Shown here: one piece after another, positions 7,797 through 17,257 of the stretch
Position numbering within the stretch: the first letter of the stretch is position 1
Layout of the letters: each line of letters opens with the position of its first letter
Assembly: GCF_022668875.1 (NCBI RefSeq)
Contig: NZ_JAKGCR010000001.1
Location: 248,001-312,000, forward strand
DNA from: Domibacillus sp. PGB-M46
GTDB taxonomy: Bacteria; Bacillota; Bacilli; Bacillales; Domibacillaceae
Direction of reading: 5' to 3'
Length of the DNA: 64,000 nucleotides
The notes under the pieces: model-generated
Databases searched by the model: none
What the model was told of the DNA's origin: nothing
The model's input: the letters and a program-made list of their open reading frames with translations, nothing else
Program-made: the position numbers and the translations under genes

Positions 7797-8721
7797 CAAG
7801 ACAAACCTCTTTATAATTACACATCCGGCAGCGCTGCTCATAAGAAGTCCGCGGAAAGTCATCGAGTTCAGCCGGCTCGTTGGATAGAATATCAAGCTGA
7901 TAGCGGCGCATCATGTGGACACTCTGCTTCATTTTCTCCAGCATGAGCGCAATGTCTCCTTCACTGAGCGTGTATGATTTTTGTACGCCGGTCAGCACGT
8001 ATTCGTTGCGGATTTGAATATCCTCCACCCGTGCATCGTATTTTTGCATCAAATAATACGCATAAAGTGCCAGCTGGCTCCGGTCATCTTCCGCTTCTTT
8101 ACCGGTTTTCCAATCGACAATGACCCACTTATCCGTTTCTAAGTCGCGGTATAACAAATCCATCACGACAAAAATTTTCACTCCGTCAACAGTCATAAAG
8201 CGGAATTCCTCCGCCTGCTGAAACTGCATCGTCTGAGGGCGGCCGGTAATATCGCCAAAGGATTTACTCGCCAGAAAGTTTTGAAATACAATGGGCAGGC
8301 GGCGACGGTATTCTTCTGCTTCCATCCGGTTCAGCTCGCCTTCATAATACATATCGTACAGCATATGAAAACGGGCAGGCTTTTGCAGCCATTGCTGCTT
8401 CCGGTCGCGGGAATCGAGGTACGCCTGGTTCAGCATCTTTCTTGCCTCTCCCACAAGCTCCGCTTCCGTCATCACATAGCCATGGTTAAGAAACATACGG
8501 AGCGCTCGTTCTGCCAGCTCATGCACAATTTGCCCAAATGCAATCGGCACATTTTTCAGCTTTTTCAGCCGGTACACATGCTTAACTGCTTCATCTGCAT
8601 CATACAGCCAGCCGTTATGGCTGGCATAATACTCATACGCATATTTCCGCGCACATGTCATCAGCATTTTATGCCGTGAAAACGACCAGGAGAATTCAGG
8701 AAACGCTTTGACCTCAAACAT
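7786..8721 (-). CDS. PD-(D/E)XK nuclease with Fe-S-type cysteine cluster (RecB/Cas4/AddB-like)
   Basis: A 311-residue protein with the PD-(D/E)XK nuclease core: GQIVHELAERAL (His of motif I), VVMDLLYRD, and IVDWKTGK (Asp and Lys of motifs II and III). A lone Cys in MLMTCARKYAYEYY and the C-terminal trio in CRMCNYKEVC make the four-Cys arrangement that holds a 4Fe-4S cluster in AddB and Cas4. It probably processes DNA ends. Its start overlaps the recQ stop by 8 bp, so the two are translated together and may act on the same substrates. There is no CRISPR array or cas gene nearby, so a Cas4 role is unlikely. Confidence 0.85.
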   Translation of the reverse strand: MFEVKAFPEFSWSFSRHKMLMTCARKYAYEYYASHNGWLYDADEAVKHVYRLKKLKNVPIAFGQIVHELAERALRMFLNHGYVMTEAELVGEARKMLNQAYLDSRDRKQQWLQKPARFHMLYDMYYEGELNRMEAEEYRRRLPIVFQNFLASKSFGDITGRPQTMQFQQAEEFRFMTVDGVKIFVVMDLLYRDLETDKWVIVDWKTGKEAEDDRSQLALYAYYLMQKYDARVEDIQIRNEYVLTGVQKSYTLSEGDIALMLEKMKQSVHMMRRYQLDILSNEPAELDDFPRTSYEQRCRMCNYKEVCLAPS

Positions 8722-10840
8722 GGTTCCGCCTCCGCATCTCCAAAAACGCTTTGATCATGCCATAGGTTACTTCTTCCGGCACCTGCTCTTTAATCGGCTT
8801 CAGCCGGTCCGCTCCTGCTTCTTCAACAGCCCGCTTAAGCACTTCGTGATAATGAACCGGCACAAGCAGATCGAGATTCACATCAAGCCCTTCTTCCATG
8901 CACTGAATCAAATGATTTTCGACCGTTCCGACTGTCAGGTTTCGTTCCGCCGCAATCGCTTCAGCGGCCATTCCTTTTTGATGCAGCTCGAGTGTATCTA
9001 CATAGGAGTTAACCGATTTTTTCTTTGGAGCAGCTGCGGCGGGCCCAGTGATCAAGTCTCTTTGCCGGTCCGGATTTTCTTCTGTGTACGCTTTGATCGC
9101 AGCTAAAAATGCAGCTCCGTATTTCGCCATTTTGCTTTCTCCGACACCGCTCACGGAAAGAAAATCTTCTTCATCCATTGGCAGCTTGGCACACATATCG
9201 TGAAGTGTGTTATCAGAAAAAATAACGAATGGTGGTACGCCCGCTTCCTCCGCAATGTTCTTGCGAAGCGCACGGAGCACATCGAACAGTGGGTCGTCTG
9301 CGGCAATTTTTTTCGTTTGTACCGCTTCCTTGCGCATTACGGTCTCCCTGCCCAGCAAAACCTCCCGTCCCTGCTCTGTCACAAAAATGGTCGGAAACTG
9401 TTTTTGTTCAACGCCGATCAGCTCCTGCGAAATTAAAAACTCAATAAAGTTAGTGACATCCTTCACGCTTTGCTGCTTTAAAATGCCATAAGTGGACAAG
9501 CTGTCAAAGCCGAACTCCATCAGTTTTTTGTTGCGTGACCCCGTGAGTACCTGCGCTGTTATCGCTTTGCCGAACCGCTGTCCCATCCGGATCACGCAGG
9601 AAAGCACCATTTGCGCTTCTTTTGTCACATCAACACTATTGCGTGAATCAGTGCAGTTGCCGCAGCGGCCGCACGGCCTGGCACCTGGATCACCAAAATA
9701 CGCCACAATAAATTGCTGCAGGCACTTTTCTGTATGGCAGTAATCCACCATGCCCTGCAGCTTTTCAAGCTCCTGCGGAATGCGGTCGCGTTCAAGCGCC
9801 TGGTCAATTAAAAAGCGCTGTGTCTGTACATCCTGCGACGAATAAAGCACAATACACTCACTGTCGAGGCCATCACGCCCTGCACGGCCGGCCTCCTGAT
9901 AATAGCTTTCCATATTTTTAGGCAGCTGGTAATGAATGACGTAGCGGATGTTGGACTTATCAATCCCCATCCCAAATGCATTGGTGGCGACCATGACGGT
10001 TGCTTCATCTGCTAAAAACCGGTCCTGCTCCCGTGCCCGCTCCACATCGCTCATTCCGCCGTGATAACGGGCAACGGAAATACCCGCCCGCTGCAGGCGT
10101 TCATGCAGCCCGTCGACCGTTTTCCGGGTCGCGGCATAAATAATGCCTGATTCCTTTTCGTTTTTCTTTAAATAGTCTTTTAAAAAGCTGTCCCGGTCTT
10201 GTCCCTGAACGACAGAGAAAGATAGGTTCTTCCGTTCAAATCCGGTTATAACCGTATTTTCCTCTTCGATAGAAAGAAGACGGCAAATATCCTCGCGCAC
10301 ATGCGGCGTAGCCGTTGCAGTCAGCGCAAGCACAACAGGATTATTTGGAAACAGCTCGGTCATCCGCTGAATATGGCGATAGCTTGGCCGGAAATCATGT
10401 CCCCACTGTGAAATACAGTGCGCCTCATCCACAGCGATCAGCGGTACCGTCAGCTCCTTTAAATCTTCAATAAACGAATACGACTCAAGCCTTTCTGGCG
10501 CTATATAAAGCAGCTTGTATTCCCCGTTTCGCGCTGCTTTGATGGTTTCATATATATCTGTGCCCGTCATCGTGCTGTTAATATACGCCGCCGGGATTCC
10601 TGCCGCAAGCAGCGTATCAACTTGATCCTTCATTAGGGAAATAAGCGGCGAGACCACAATCGTTGTTCCTTCCAGCACAAGCGCCGGGATCTGGTAACAG
10701 AGCGACTTTCCTCCGCCTGTCGGCATTACACAAATCGTATTTTCACCGCTTAATACGTTGGTTATTGCCTGCTCCTGGCCCGTCCGGAATGAATTATAGC
10801 CGAAATGTGACTGCAAAAAGCTGCGTGCCTCTTCCAGCAT
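8714..10840 (-). CDS. recQ: RecQ family ATP-dependent DNA helicase
   Basis: A 708-residue RecQ helicase (3'-5' unwinding during recombination and repair). Walker A TGGGKS is at residues 41-46, followed by DEAH with CISQWGHDFR, and HQL/AGRAGRDG motifs in domain 2. The zinc module is CGRCGNC with an upstream Cys. A winged-helix RQC domain is followed by an HRDC domain (DPLFDVLRALRKNIAEE) and an extra C-terminal HTH-like tail (AERNLTVGTVENHL). The ATG at 10840 follows AAAGAGG; nine in-frame codons upstream precede that site and are excluded. It is the first gene of a two-gene operon with the nuclease. Confidence 0.95.
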   Translation of the reverse strand: MLEEARSFLQSHFGYNSFRTGQEQAITNVLSGENTICVMPTGGGKSLCYQIPALVLEGTTIVVSPLISLMKDQVDTLLAAGIPAAYINSTMTGTDIYETIKAARNGEYKLLYIAPERLESYSFIEDLKELTVPLIAVDEAHCISQWGHDFRPSYRHIQRMTELFPNNPVVLALTATATPHVREDICRLLSIEEENTVITGFERKNLSFSVVQGQDRDSFLKDYLKKNEKESGIIYAATRKTVDGLHERLQRAGISVARYHGGMSDVERAREQDRFLADEATVMVATNAFGMGIDKSNIRYVIHYQLPKNMESYYQEAGRAGRDGLDSECIVLYSSQDVQTQRFLIDQALERDRIPQELEKLQGMVDYCHTEKCLQQFIVAYFGDPGARPCGRCGNCTDSRNSVDVTKEAQMVLSCVIRMGQRFGKAITAQVLTGSRNKKLMEFGFDSLSTYGILKQQSVKDVTNFIEFLISQELIGVEQKQFPTIFVTEQGREVLLGRETVMRKEAVQTKKIAADDPLFDVLRALRKNIAEEAGVPPFVIFSDNTLHDMCAKLPMDEEDFLSVSGVGESKMAKYGAAFLAAIKAYTEENPDRQRDLITGPAAAAPKKKSVNSYVDTLELHQKGMAAEAIAAERNLTVGTVENHLIQCMEEGLDVNLDLLVPVHYHEVLKRAVEEAGADRLKPIKEQVPEEVTYGMIKAFLEMRRRNHV

Positions 10841-10879
10841 GCAAACACCTCTTTGTTTTTCTTTCATTTTAGCACATTT

Positions 10880-11061
10880 AAGAAAAGCGTAGGACGCCTA
10901 GCTTTAAGCGACAAGCATAAGATGGGTACTGACGGAGGCGTTTTGTGCCTCCAGAAGAGCTTTTCTTGTGGAACAAAAGTTAAGAACGCGGCATCGTGCC
11001 GCAACACTTTTGTGACTCATGTCCTGCGAGCCCTCGAGCTGGTGGCGTCTGGAGCTAGACA
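10880..11061 (-). repeat. Dispersed Bacillaceae intergenic repeat element
   Basis: Read on the minus strand, the element opens with GTCTAGCTCCAGACGCC, contains TTATGCTTGTCG, and closes with CGTCCTACGCTTTTC. I know this layout from intergenic regions of many Bacillaceae. Inside are a GGAGGC/GCCTCC hairpin and a nested pair, ACAAAAGT/ACTTTTGT enclosing GCGGCA/TGCCGC. No coding capacity is credible. The family match is from memory and needs a database search. Confidence 0.65.
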
Positions 11062-11092
11062 TTATAAAAAAGATACCTCTTTATTGTCACTT

Positions 11093-11138
11093 ACCGACAA
11101 TGAAGCGTTTACATTTTTAGTTTCCGTGAACATTGTTC
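11093..11138 (+). promoter_or_regulatory. Inverted repeats upstream of the put operon
   Basis: Two symmetric sites lie 60-105 bp before putB: ATTGTCACTTACCGACAAT (11093-11111) and GAACATTGTTC (11128-11138). They fall where a PutR-type activator would bind. A TTTACA at 11109-11114 could be a -35 box. Assignment to PutR is inference. Confidence 0.35.
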
Positions 11139-11198
11139 CTGAAATCAAATCCGCATACACTAGTAACAAGATAACATTCCTTTTAGGAGGTGCTTTTT

Positions 11199-12116
11199 AT
11201 GGAAGCGGTTACGAGAGATTTCTTTCTTTTTCTTTCTAAAAATAAAACATTAAATCATTTGGCACAAAGCCGCGGCAGCAACTTTGCGGCCGGTAAAATC
11301 ATTGGCGGCACGGACTTTGCCAGCTCCATCTCTTATATCAGGGCGTTAAATGAGCAGGGATTGTCGGTAACGGTTGACCACCTTGGTGAATTTGTTGATT
11401 CCCCACAAGTGGCAGCTGAGCGGACAGAAGAGTGCATAGAAACAATTCGCATGATTCATAGAGAAGGACTTGATTCTCACGTTTCATTAAAAATGACATC
11501 ATTGGGCCTTGATATTGACCGGGAGCTGGTTGTCGCGAACATGACCCGCATTTTAGATGAAGCAGAAAAACTCGATATCATGGTTACTATTGACATGGAA
11601 GATGTTACCCGATGCGGTGCAACGCTTGAGTTATTCAAGCAGTTTAAGAAGCAATATAAAAATGTCAGTACTGTACTTCAGGCTTATTTATACCGGACTG
11701 AGCAGGACTTAAAAGAACTCAGCCGCCTGAATCCTTTCCTTCGCCTCGTGAAAGGCGCTTATAAGGAAAGCCCGGAACATGCTTATCCGGACAAAGCAGA
11801 TGTGGACACAAACTATATGAAACTCATCGAACAAAGCCTGCTGGCTGGCAACTACACAGCTATTGCTTCACACGACGAAAACATGATCGAATTTACAAAA
11901 GCGATGCAGCGCAAGCACAACATTCCGCTTGAACAGTTTGAATTTCAAATGCTGTACGGCATGCGCACTTCCCTGCAGCAGACACTAGTGAAACAAGGCT
12001 ACCGCGTCCGTGTGTACGTGCCATACGGCATGGACTGGTACGGCTATTTTATGAGACGGCTGGCGGAACGGCCGGCAAATATCGCCTTTGCTTTTAAAGG
12101 CATGACGAAAAAATAA
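11199..12116 (+). CDS. putB: Proline dehydrogenase
   Basis: A 305-residue monofunctional proline dehydrogenase. This FAD enzyme oxidises L-proline to pyrroline-5-carboxylate and feeds electrons to the respiratory chain. The TIM-barrel core carries VSLKMTSLGLDID, TIDMEDVTRC, and the C-terminal RRLAERPAN signature that binds proline. The ATG at 11199 lies 8 nt after a perfect AGGAGG; an in-frame GTG at 11190 overlaps that site. It is the first gene of putB-putC-putP-putR, the same order as in B. subtilis. Confidence 0.95.
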   Translation: MEAVTRDFFLFLSKNKTLNHLAQSRGSNFAAGKIIGGTDFASSISYIRALNEQGLSVTVDHLGEFVDSPQVAAERTEECIETIRMIHREGLDSHVSLKMTSLGLDIDRELVVANMTRILDEAEKLDIMVTIDMEDVTRCGATLELFKQFKKQYKNVSTVLQAYLYRTEQDLKELSRLNPFLRLVKGAYKESPEHAYPDKADVDTNYMKLIEQSLLAGNYTAIASHDENMIEFTKAMQRKHNIPLEQFEFQMLYGMRTSLQQTLVKQGYRVRVYVPYGMDWYGYFMRRLAERPANIAFAFKGMTKK

Positions 12117-12135
12117 ATAACAAGGAGCGAACCTC

Positions 12136-13677
12136 ATGATTCCATACAAACACGAACCTTTTACTGATTTTTCAAAAGAAACGAACCAGGCTGCATACAA
12201 AAAAGCATTGGATGCAGTAGAAAGCAGCCTCGGCGGCCATTATCCGCTTATTATTGGCGGTGAACGCATTACGACAGAAAATAAAATTGTCTCTTATAAT
12301 CCGGCTGACAAGAATCAGGTGATCGGCTCCGTATCGAAAGCAGACCAGGCTCTTGCTGAAAAAGCGATGCAGGCAGCATCTGAAGCGTTCCAAACATGGA
12401 AGAAAACGACCCCGGAAATTCGTGCAGATGTCCTGTTTAAAGCAGCGGCAATCGTCCGCAGACGCCGCCACGAATTCTCTGCCCTTTTAACAAAAGAAGC
12501 CGGCAAGCCCTGGCGCGAAGCGGATATTGATACCGCTGAAGCGATTGACTTTATGGAATACTACGGCCGGCAAATGCTTGAGCTGAAAAACGGCGCGCCC
12601 GTACTGAGCCGTCCGGGTGAATTTAACCGGTACAGCTACATCCCGCTTGGTGTCGGCATCGTCATCTCACCGTGGAACTTCCCATTTGCGATTATGGCCG
12701 GTACAACCGTTGCTTCCATTGTAACGGGCAACACCATCCTTCTAAAACCGGCCTCTACAACGCCTGTTGTAGCAGCTCGTTTTGTGGAAGTGCTGGAAGA
12801 AGCGGGCCTCCCGCCGGGCGTGGTGAACTTTGTACCGGGCAGCGGCGCAGAAGTCGGCGATTACCTTGTGGATCATCCACAAACCCGCTTTATTACGTTT
12901 ACAGGTTCACGTGACGTTGGCCTGCGTATTTTCGAACGGGCGTCCAAAGTCGGCGAAGGTCAAAAATGGATGAAGCGCCTGATCGCTGAAATGGGCGGTA
13001 AAGATACGATCGTTGTAGACAAAGAAGCAGATCTTGACCTTGCTGCCCAGTCCATCGTCCAATCTGCATTTGGCTTTACCGGACAAAAATGTTCCGCCTG
13101 CTCCCGTGCAGTCATTGTAGAAGACGTATATGATGAGGTGCTCGAAAAAGCGATTGCGCTGACAAATGACCTGACTGTCGGCAACCCTGTCGATAACCAT
13201 TTTGTCGGACCAGTTATTGATCAATCGGCATATGACAAAATAATGAGTTATGTTAAAATTGGTGAAGAAGAAGGACGCATTGTGGCGGGTGGAAGCGGCG
13301 ACAATGAAACAGGCTACTTTATTCAGCCAACGATTGTTGCTGATGTAGCGCCAAATGCCCGTTTGATGCAGGAAGAAATCTTTGGCCCGGTCGTGGCGTT
13401 TGCGAAAGCGAAGGATTTCGATGAAGCACTCGAAATTGCGAACAACACCGATTACGGCTTAACGGGTGCGGTTATTACGAAAAACCGCTTTAACATGGAA
13501 AAAGCACGTGAAGAATTTCATGTTGGCAACTTGTACTTTAACCGCGGCTGTACGGGCGCGATTGTCGGTTACCAGCCATTTGGCGGCTTTAATATGTCCG
13601 GCACCGACTCAAAAGCCGGGGGCCCGGATTATCTCCAGCTTCACATGCAGGCAAAAACAACATCCGAAATGCTTTAA
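12136..13677 (+). CDS. putC: 1-pyrroline-5-carboxylate dehydrogenase
   Basis: A 513-residue aldehyde dehydrogenase of the P5C type (PutC/RocA). It converts the product of PutB to glutamate with NAD. Visible motifs are SPWNFPFAI for cofactor binding, TFTGSRDVG, the catalytic Glu in AEMGGKD and the catalytic Cys in [11 protein letters not shown]. The C-terminal [16 protein letters not shown] is typical for P5C dehydrogenases. It starts 19 bp after putB behind AAGGAG and ends at a long hairpin. The pair degrades proline completely to glutamate. Confidence 0.95.
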   Translation: MIPYKHEPFTDFSKETNQAAYKKALDAVESSLGGHYPLIIGGERITTENKIVSYNPADKNQVIGSVSKADQALAEKAMQAASEAFQTWKKTTPEIRADVLFKAAAIVRRRRHEFSALLTKEAGKPWREADIDTAEAIDFMEYYGRQMLELKNGAPVLSRPGEFNRYSYIPLGVGIVISPWNFPFAIMAGTTVASIVTGNTILLKPASTTPVVAARFVEVLEEAGLPPGVVNFVPGSGAEVGDYLVDHPQTRFITFTGSRDVGLRIFERASKVGEGQKWMKRLIAEMGGKDTIVVDKEADLDLAAQSIVQSAFGFTGQKCSACSRAVIVEDVYDEVLEKAIALTNDLTVGNPVDNHFVGPVIDQSAYDKIMSYVKIGEEEGRIVAGGSGDNETGYFIQPTIVADVAPNARLMQEEIFGPVVAFAKAKDFDEALEIANNTDYGLTGAVITKNRFNMEKAREEFHVGNLYFNRGCTGAIVGYQPFGGFNMSGTDSKAGGPDYLQLHMQAKTTSEML

Positions 13678-13680
13678 AAA

Positions 13681-13730
13681 GGAGGCTGTCTCTTAAGCTG
13701 CCACGCTAGCTTAAGAGACGCCTCTTGTTT
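13681..13730 (+). terminator. Hairpin after putC (partial terminator)
   Basis: GTCTCTTAAGCT pairs perfectly with AGCTTAAGAGAC, extended by GAGG/CCTC, and is followed only by a weak TTGTTT run. It may lower, rather than stop, transcription into putP. Confidence 0.6.
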
Positions 13731-13847
13731 AATAAAGAATCGTTTTTGACCCTTTCAGCGTGACCCAACTGAAGGGGACCATGATTCCCACTGCACGATG
13801 CCTTACTTTTTCTTCATGACTATTTTGCATAGAAAGAAGGGATTTAC

Positions 13848-15320
13848 GTGGTCGACACTTCGTTAATTGTCTCCATCGTTGTATACATGGCCGGTATGCT
13901 TTTAATCGGCTGGTATGCATACAAACGAACATCGAATTTATCTGATTATATGCTCGGCGGACGCGGACTCGGCCCTGCGGTTACAGCCCTTTCTGCCGGC
14001 GCCTCTGACATGAGCGGCTGGCTGATGATGGGCCTGCCCGGTGCCATGTACGCGAGCGGCATCAGCGCTTCATGGATTGCGATCGGCTTAACGCTGGGCG
14101 CCTGGGCAAACTGGCTGTACGTGGCACCCCGCCTGCGTATGTATACGGAAATTGCGGAAGACTCTATTACCATTCCATCGTATCTTGAAAATCGGTTTCA
14201 AGACCGGTCAAAAATTATTCGTCTCGTTTCCAGTTTTGTCATTATCGTCTTTTTCACATTTTACATTTCATCGGGCATGGTGTCCGGAGGCGTATTGTTC
14301 GAGACGACGTTCGGTCTTGATTATCATATCGGCCTTTGGATTGTTGCCGGTGTCGTGATTGCTTACACTTTGTTTGGCGGATTTTTAGCGGTAAGCTGGA
14401 CCGACTTTGTACAGGGTATCATTATGGTGCTGGCACTTGTGCTCGTTCCGATTGTGACGGTTATGCATGTCGGCGGGATTGGCCCTTCGATTGATACGGT
14501 CCGTTCGGTAGATCCGGCTCTTTTAAACATCTTTACAGGGACAAGCTTTATCGGCATTGTTTCTCTTTTTGCCTGGGGGCTTGGCTACTTCGGCCAGCCG
14601 CATATTATCGTCCGCTTTATGGCGATTACATCGGTAAAAGAAATTAAAAAAGCACGCCGCATCGGCATGAGCTGGATGATATTCTCTGTTGTCGGCGCTA
14701 TGGTAACCGGTTTTGTCGGCCTTGCTTATTACACAAGCAACAATATGAAAATCGGTGATCCGGAAACGATCTTTATCGAACTGGGGAATATTTTGTTCCA
14801 CCCGATCATTACCGGTTTCCTGATTTCCGCTATTTTGGCTGCCATTATGAGTACCATTTCATCGCAGCTGCTTGTTACATCAAGCTCGCTGACGGAAGAT
14901 TTATATAAAACATTTTTCCGCCGCGATGCTTCGGACCGGGAGCTTGTATTCCTGGGACGCCTGGCCGTTTTAATTGTCTCAATCGTTGCCTTGATCCTGT
15001 CATGGGAACAAAATGCCACCATTTTGGCGCTCGTCGGCTACGCATGGGCAGGCTTTGGTTCTTCGTTCGGCCCGGCGATCCTGCTGAGCTTGTATTGGAA
15101 ACGGATGACCCATTGGGGAGCGCTCGCCGGCATGATCGTCGGTGCCGTTACAGTGATCGTTTGGACGAAAACTCCTTGGTCAGCAACCGTTTATGAAATG
15201 ATTCCTGGTTTTGCCGCAAGCTTACTGGCGATCGTTGTCGTCAGCCTGCTGACAAAGCCGTCTGAAGGAACGGCTCAGCGCTTTGATGAATTTGAACGCA
15301 CGTTAAACGAATCAAAATAA
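13848..15320 (+). CDS. putP: Sodium/proline symporter
   Basis: A 490-residue sodium:solute symporter (SSS family) with about 13 membrane segments. It imports L-proline with sodium. Typical stretches are LGGRGLGPAVTALSAGASDM after helix 1, GWLMMGLPGAMY, and the LLVTSSSLTEDLY loop. A GTG at 13848 follows AGAAGGG. A hairpin with CCCTTTCAG and CTGAAGGGG lies in the 170-bp gap after putC. Its place between the catabolic enzymes and putR supports proline as the substrate rather than the osmotic transporter OpuE, which is a close relative. Confidence 0.93.
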   Translation: MVDTSLIVSIVVYMAGMLLIGWYAYKRTSNLSDYMLGGRGLGPAVTALSAGASDMSGWLMMGLPGAMYASGISASWIAIGLTLGAWANWLYVAPRLRMYTEIAEDSITIPSYLENRFQDRSKIIRLVSSFVIIVFFTFYISSGMVSGGVLFETTFGLDYHIGLWIVAGVVIAYTLFGGFLAVSWTDFVQGIIMVLALVLVPIVTVMHVGGIGPSIDTVRSVDPALLNIFTGTSFIGIVSLFAWGLGYFGQPHIIVRFMAITSVKEIKKARRIGMSWMIFSVVGAMVTGFVGLAYYTSNNMKIGDPETIFIELGNILFHPIITGFLISAILAAIMSTISSQLLVTSSSLTEDLYKTFFRRDASDRELVFLGRLAVLIVSIVALILSWEQNATILALVGYAWAGFGSSFGPAILLSLYWKRMTHWGALAGMIVGAVTVIVWTKTPWSATVYEMIPGFAASLLAIVVVSLLTKPSEGTAQRFDEFERTLNESK

Positions 15321-15332
15321 GGAGGATCCGTC

Positions 15333-16562
15333 ATGGATTTAACCCAGCCGCTTGAAAAAATTCTCTCATTAACCGATTTAAACGAAATGACCGATGTGAT
15401 CAGAGGTGTGCTGAAAAAACCGGTCGTGATTGAAGACGATCGATTTTCTCTTTTAGCGTACAGCTCCTATTACATTGAGCAGTTTGACCGGGCTAATCAG
15501 CAGACGATTTTTTCAAAAAGCTGGACGACTTCTATTTTGAAGACGTTTATGGATGAAGGCATTGTCGATCAGCTGAAGTCGATGCGGGAACCTTTTCGCG
15601 TAAAGGAAATGCAGGAAATCGGGCTGAATCAGCGCGTTGTGGTCAGCGCCCGTTTTAAAGAGCACATCCTCGGCTACATTTGGGTGCAGGAAACAGAACC
15701 TTCTTTGACGGAGGAGGAGCTCGCCTTTCTGCACGATGTGTCCTTTCATATCGGCAAGGTCCTTCACAAGAAAAATCAGCTGGCACGGCGGCGTGATGAA
15801 CGAAAAAATGATTTTTTCCGCAAGCTTATTCATCAGTCTTACCAGACCGACAGCGAAATGAAATGGGAAGCGGCGCAATTAAATATTGCGCTGCCTTCTT
15901 CGTTTATTGTCACGGTTTTTTTGCTTGATTCGATCGAAGAAGAAACGATCGATGACCTGTACGAAACGATCGCTCTTTTTGCCAATACGCTGGACCAGCC
16001 GGCTCATGTGTTCACCGATCACCTGCAGGTCACCGTGCTGCTCGGCGGACCATCGGAAGAACTGCCAGCCAGTGCCCGTGTGCTCGTACGGACGGTGAGA
16101 AGCCAATTTCAGGAGCATGGGCTTTATTCCGGCATTGGCAATGCGTACTCTTCCATGGCGATGCTCAGAAAAAGCTATCTTGAAGCGCTTGAAGTATGCC
16201 GGACGGCTGCTTTTCTGCATGACAGCAGCGAGATGGAACCTGAATACAGCCGCCTCGGCATTCTTCGTTATTTAGAGACGATCGCACAATATCACTTGAG
16301 CACGCATTATGTGAATGAAGATTTACTCAAGCTCCGTCAAAAAGACGCCGACGCCCACTCTGACCTGGTTCGGACGGTTGAAGTGTTCCTGCTCAATAAC
16401 TGCCGGATCAAGCCGACAGCAGAGGAGCTTTTTATTCATACAAACACACTTAAATACCGGCTGAGGCAAATTGACGAGCTGACATCCATTAACTTCGATG
16501 ACTTTCATACACGCTGCCAGCTGTATATCGATTTGCAGCTGATGAAGCGGGATCTCCGTTAA
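15333..16562 (+). CDS. putR: PucR family proline-responsive regulator
   Basis: A 409-residue regulator. The C-terminus carries the PucR-type helix-turn-helix (VEVFLLNNCRIKPTAEELF, then HTNTLKYRLRQIDEL). The middle region resembles the GGDEF-like CdaR regulatory domain, and the N-terminus is a sensory region. In B. subtilis PutR activates putBCP when proline is present. It starts 12 bp after putP with GGAGGA, so it is co-transcribed with the genes it is expected to control. Confidence 0.9.
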   Translation: MDLTQPLEKILSLTDLNEMTDVIRGVLKKPVVIEDDRFSLLAYSSYYIEQFDRANQQTIFSKSWTTSILKTFMDEGIVDQLKSMREPFRVKEMQEIGLNQRVVVSARFKEHILGYIWVQETEPSLTEEELAFLHDVSFHIGKVLHKKNQLARRRDERKNDFFRKLIHQSYQTDSEMKWEAAQLNIALPSSFIVTVFLLDSIEEETIDDLYETIALFANTLDQPAHVFTDHLQVTVLLGGPSEELPASARVLVRTVRSQFQEHGLYSGIGNAYSSMAMLRKSYLEALEVCRTAAFLHDSSEMEPEYSRLGILRYLETIAQYHLSTHYVNEDLLKLRQKDADAHSDLVRTVEVFLLNNCRIKPTAEELFIHTNTLKYRLRQIDELTSINFDDFHTRCQLYIDLQLMKRDLR

Positions 16563-16593
16563 TGCTATAATGAAGAAAAAAGGAGTGAACGCT

Positions 16594-17061
16594 GTGATTC
16601 GCGTTTTATTTGTTTGTCTCGGCAACATTTGCCGGTCACCGATGGCCGAAGCGATGTTCCGCGACCTTGTTCAAAAAGAAGGATTGAACGAACGTATTGA
16701 AGTGGATTCTGCTGCAACAAGCTCGTGGCATATCGGGTCTCCTCCTCATAAAGGGACACTGGCCAAGCTGAAGGAATATAACATCTCTTCAGAAGGCCTT
16801 AGCGGCCGCCAGCTTGATGCAGCTGATTTTGAGAAATTCGACTATATCGTTGGCATGGACGAAAGCAACATCACCAACATTCGTGACATGCTGGGCCAGC
16901 CGGATCACCCGAAAATCATCCGCTTTCTAGATTTAACGGAGCATCAAAAAGACGTACCCGACCCGTACTACACAGGCGACTTTCAAGAAACGTATGACCT
17001 TGTGCTGGACGGCTGTGCAGCGCTGCTCGAAAAAATCCGCGCCGATCACGCGCTTACGTAA
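16594..17061 (+). CDS. Low-molecular-weight protein tyrosine phosphatase
   Basis: A 155-residue phosphatase of the LMW-PTP family. The P-loop CLGNICRS has nucleophile C8 and R14. The general acid Asp lies in DPYYTG. The GTG at 16594 is preceded by AAAGGAG with 8 nt spacing; an in-frame ATG at 16570 lies before that site and is rejected. It resembles B. subtilis YfkJ/YwlE-type enzymes, which remove phosphate from tyrosine or arginine; the sequence alone does not decide between these. It ends at a clear terminator and is probably independent of the put operon. Confidence 0.9.
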   Translation: MIRVLFVCLGNICRSPMAEAMFRDLVQKEGLNERIEVDSAATSSWHIGSPPHKGTLAKLKEYNISSEGLSGRQLDAADFEKFDYIVGMDESNITNIRDMLGQPDHPKIIRFLDLTEHQKDVPDPYYTGDFQETYDLVLDGCAALLEKIRADHALT

Positions 17062-17070
17062 GAATCAAAA

Positions 17071-17097
17071 GACTGCCCCCTCGGCAGTCTTTTTTTA
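17071..17097 (+). terminator. Terminator after the phosphatase gene
   Basis: GACTGCC and GGCAGTC form a 7-bp stem around CCCTC, followed by TTTTTTT. Confidence 0.9.
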
Positions 17098-17184
17098 TTG
17101 TTATGAAAAAGTGACGTTGTTTTGGAAATCGATACTCTTCTCTTCTTACAGTATTTCTTTTCTATCAAAAATCCAAAATTTTCT

Positions 17185-17213
17185 TTGTTAAATTCATAGT
17201 ATTCAGGTATGAT
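17185..17213 (+). promoter_or_regulatory. Sigma-A promoter of the solute-binding protein gene
   Basis: TTGTTA and TATGAT are separated by 17 bp, 45 bp upstream of the GTG start at 17258. Confidence 0.65.
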
Positions 17214-17257
17214 TAACGAGAATAATACATATAAAAAGAGATTGGGAGGAACAAGCA

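Noticed and set aside
7786-8721. Cas4 identity for the Fe-S nuclease
   Set aside because: No CRISPR array or cas genes are nearby; coupling to recQ points to repair.
10853-11239. Plus-strand reading frame across the dispersed repeat and into putB
   Set aside because: It has no ribosome site, crosses structured non-coding DNA and overlaps the putB start.
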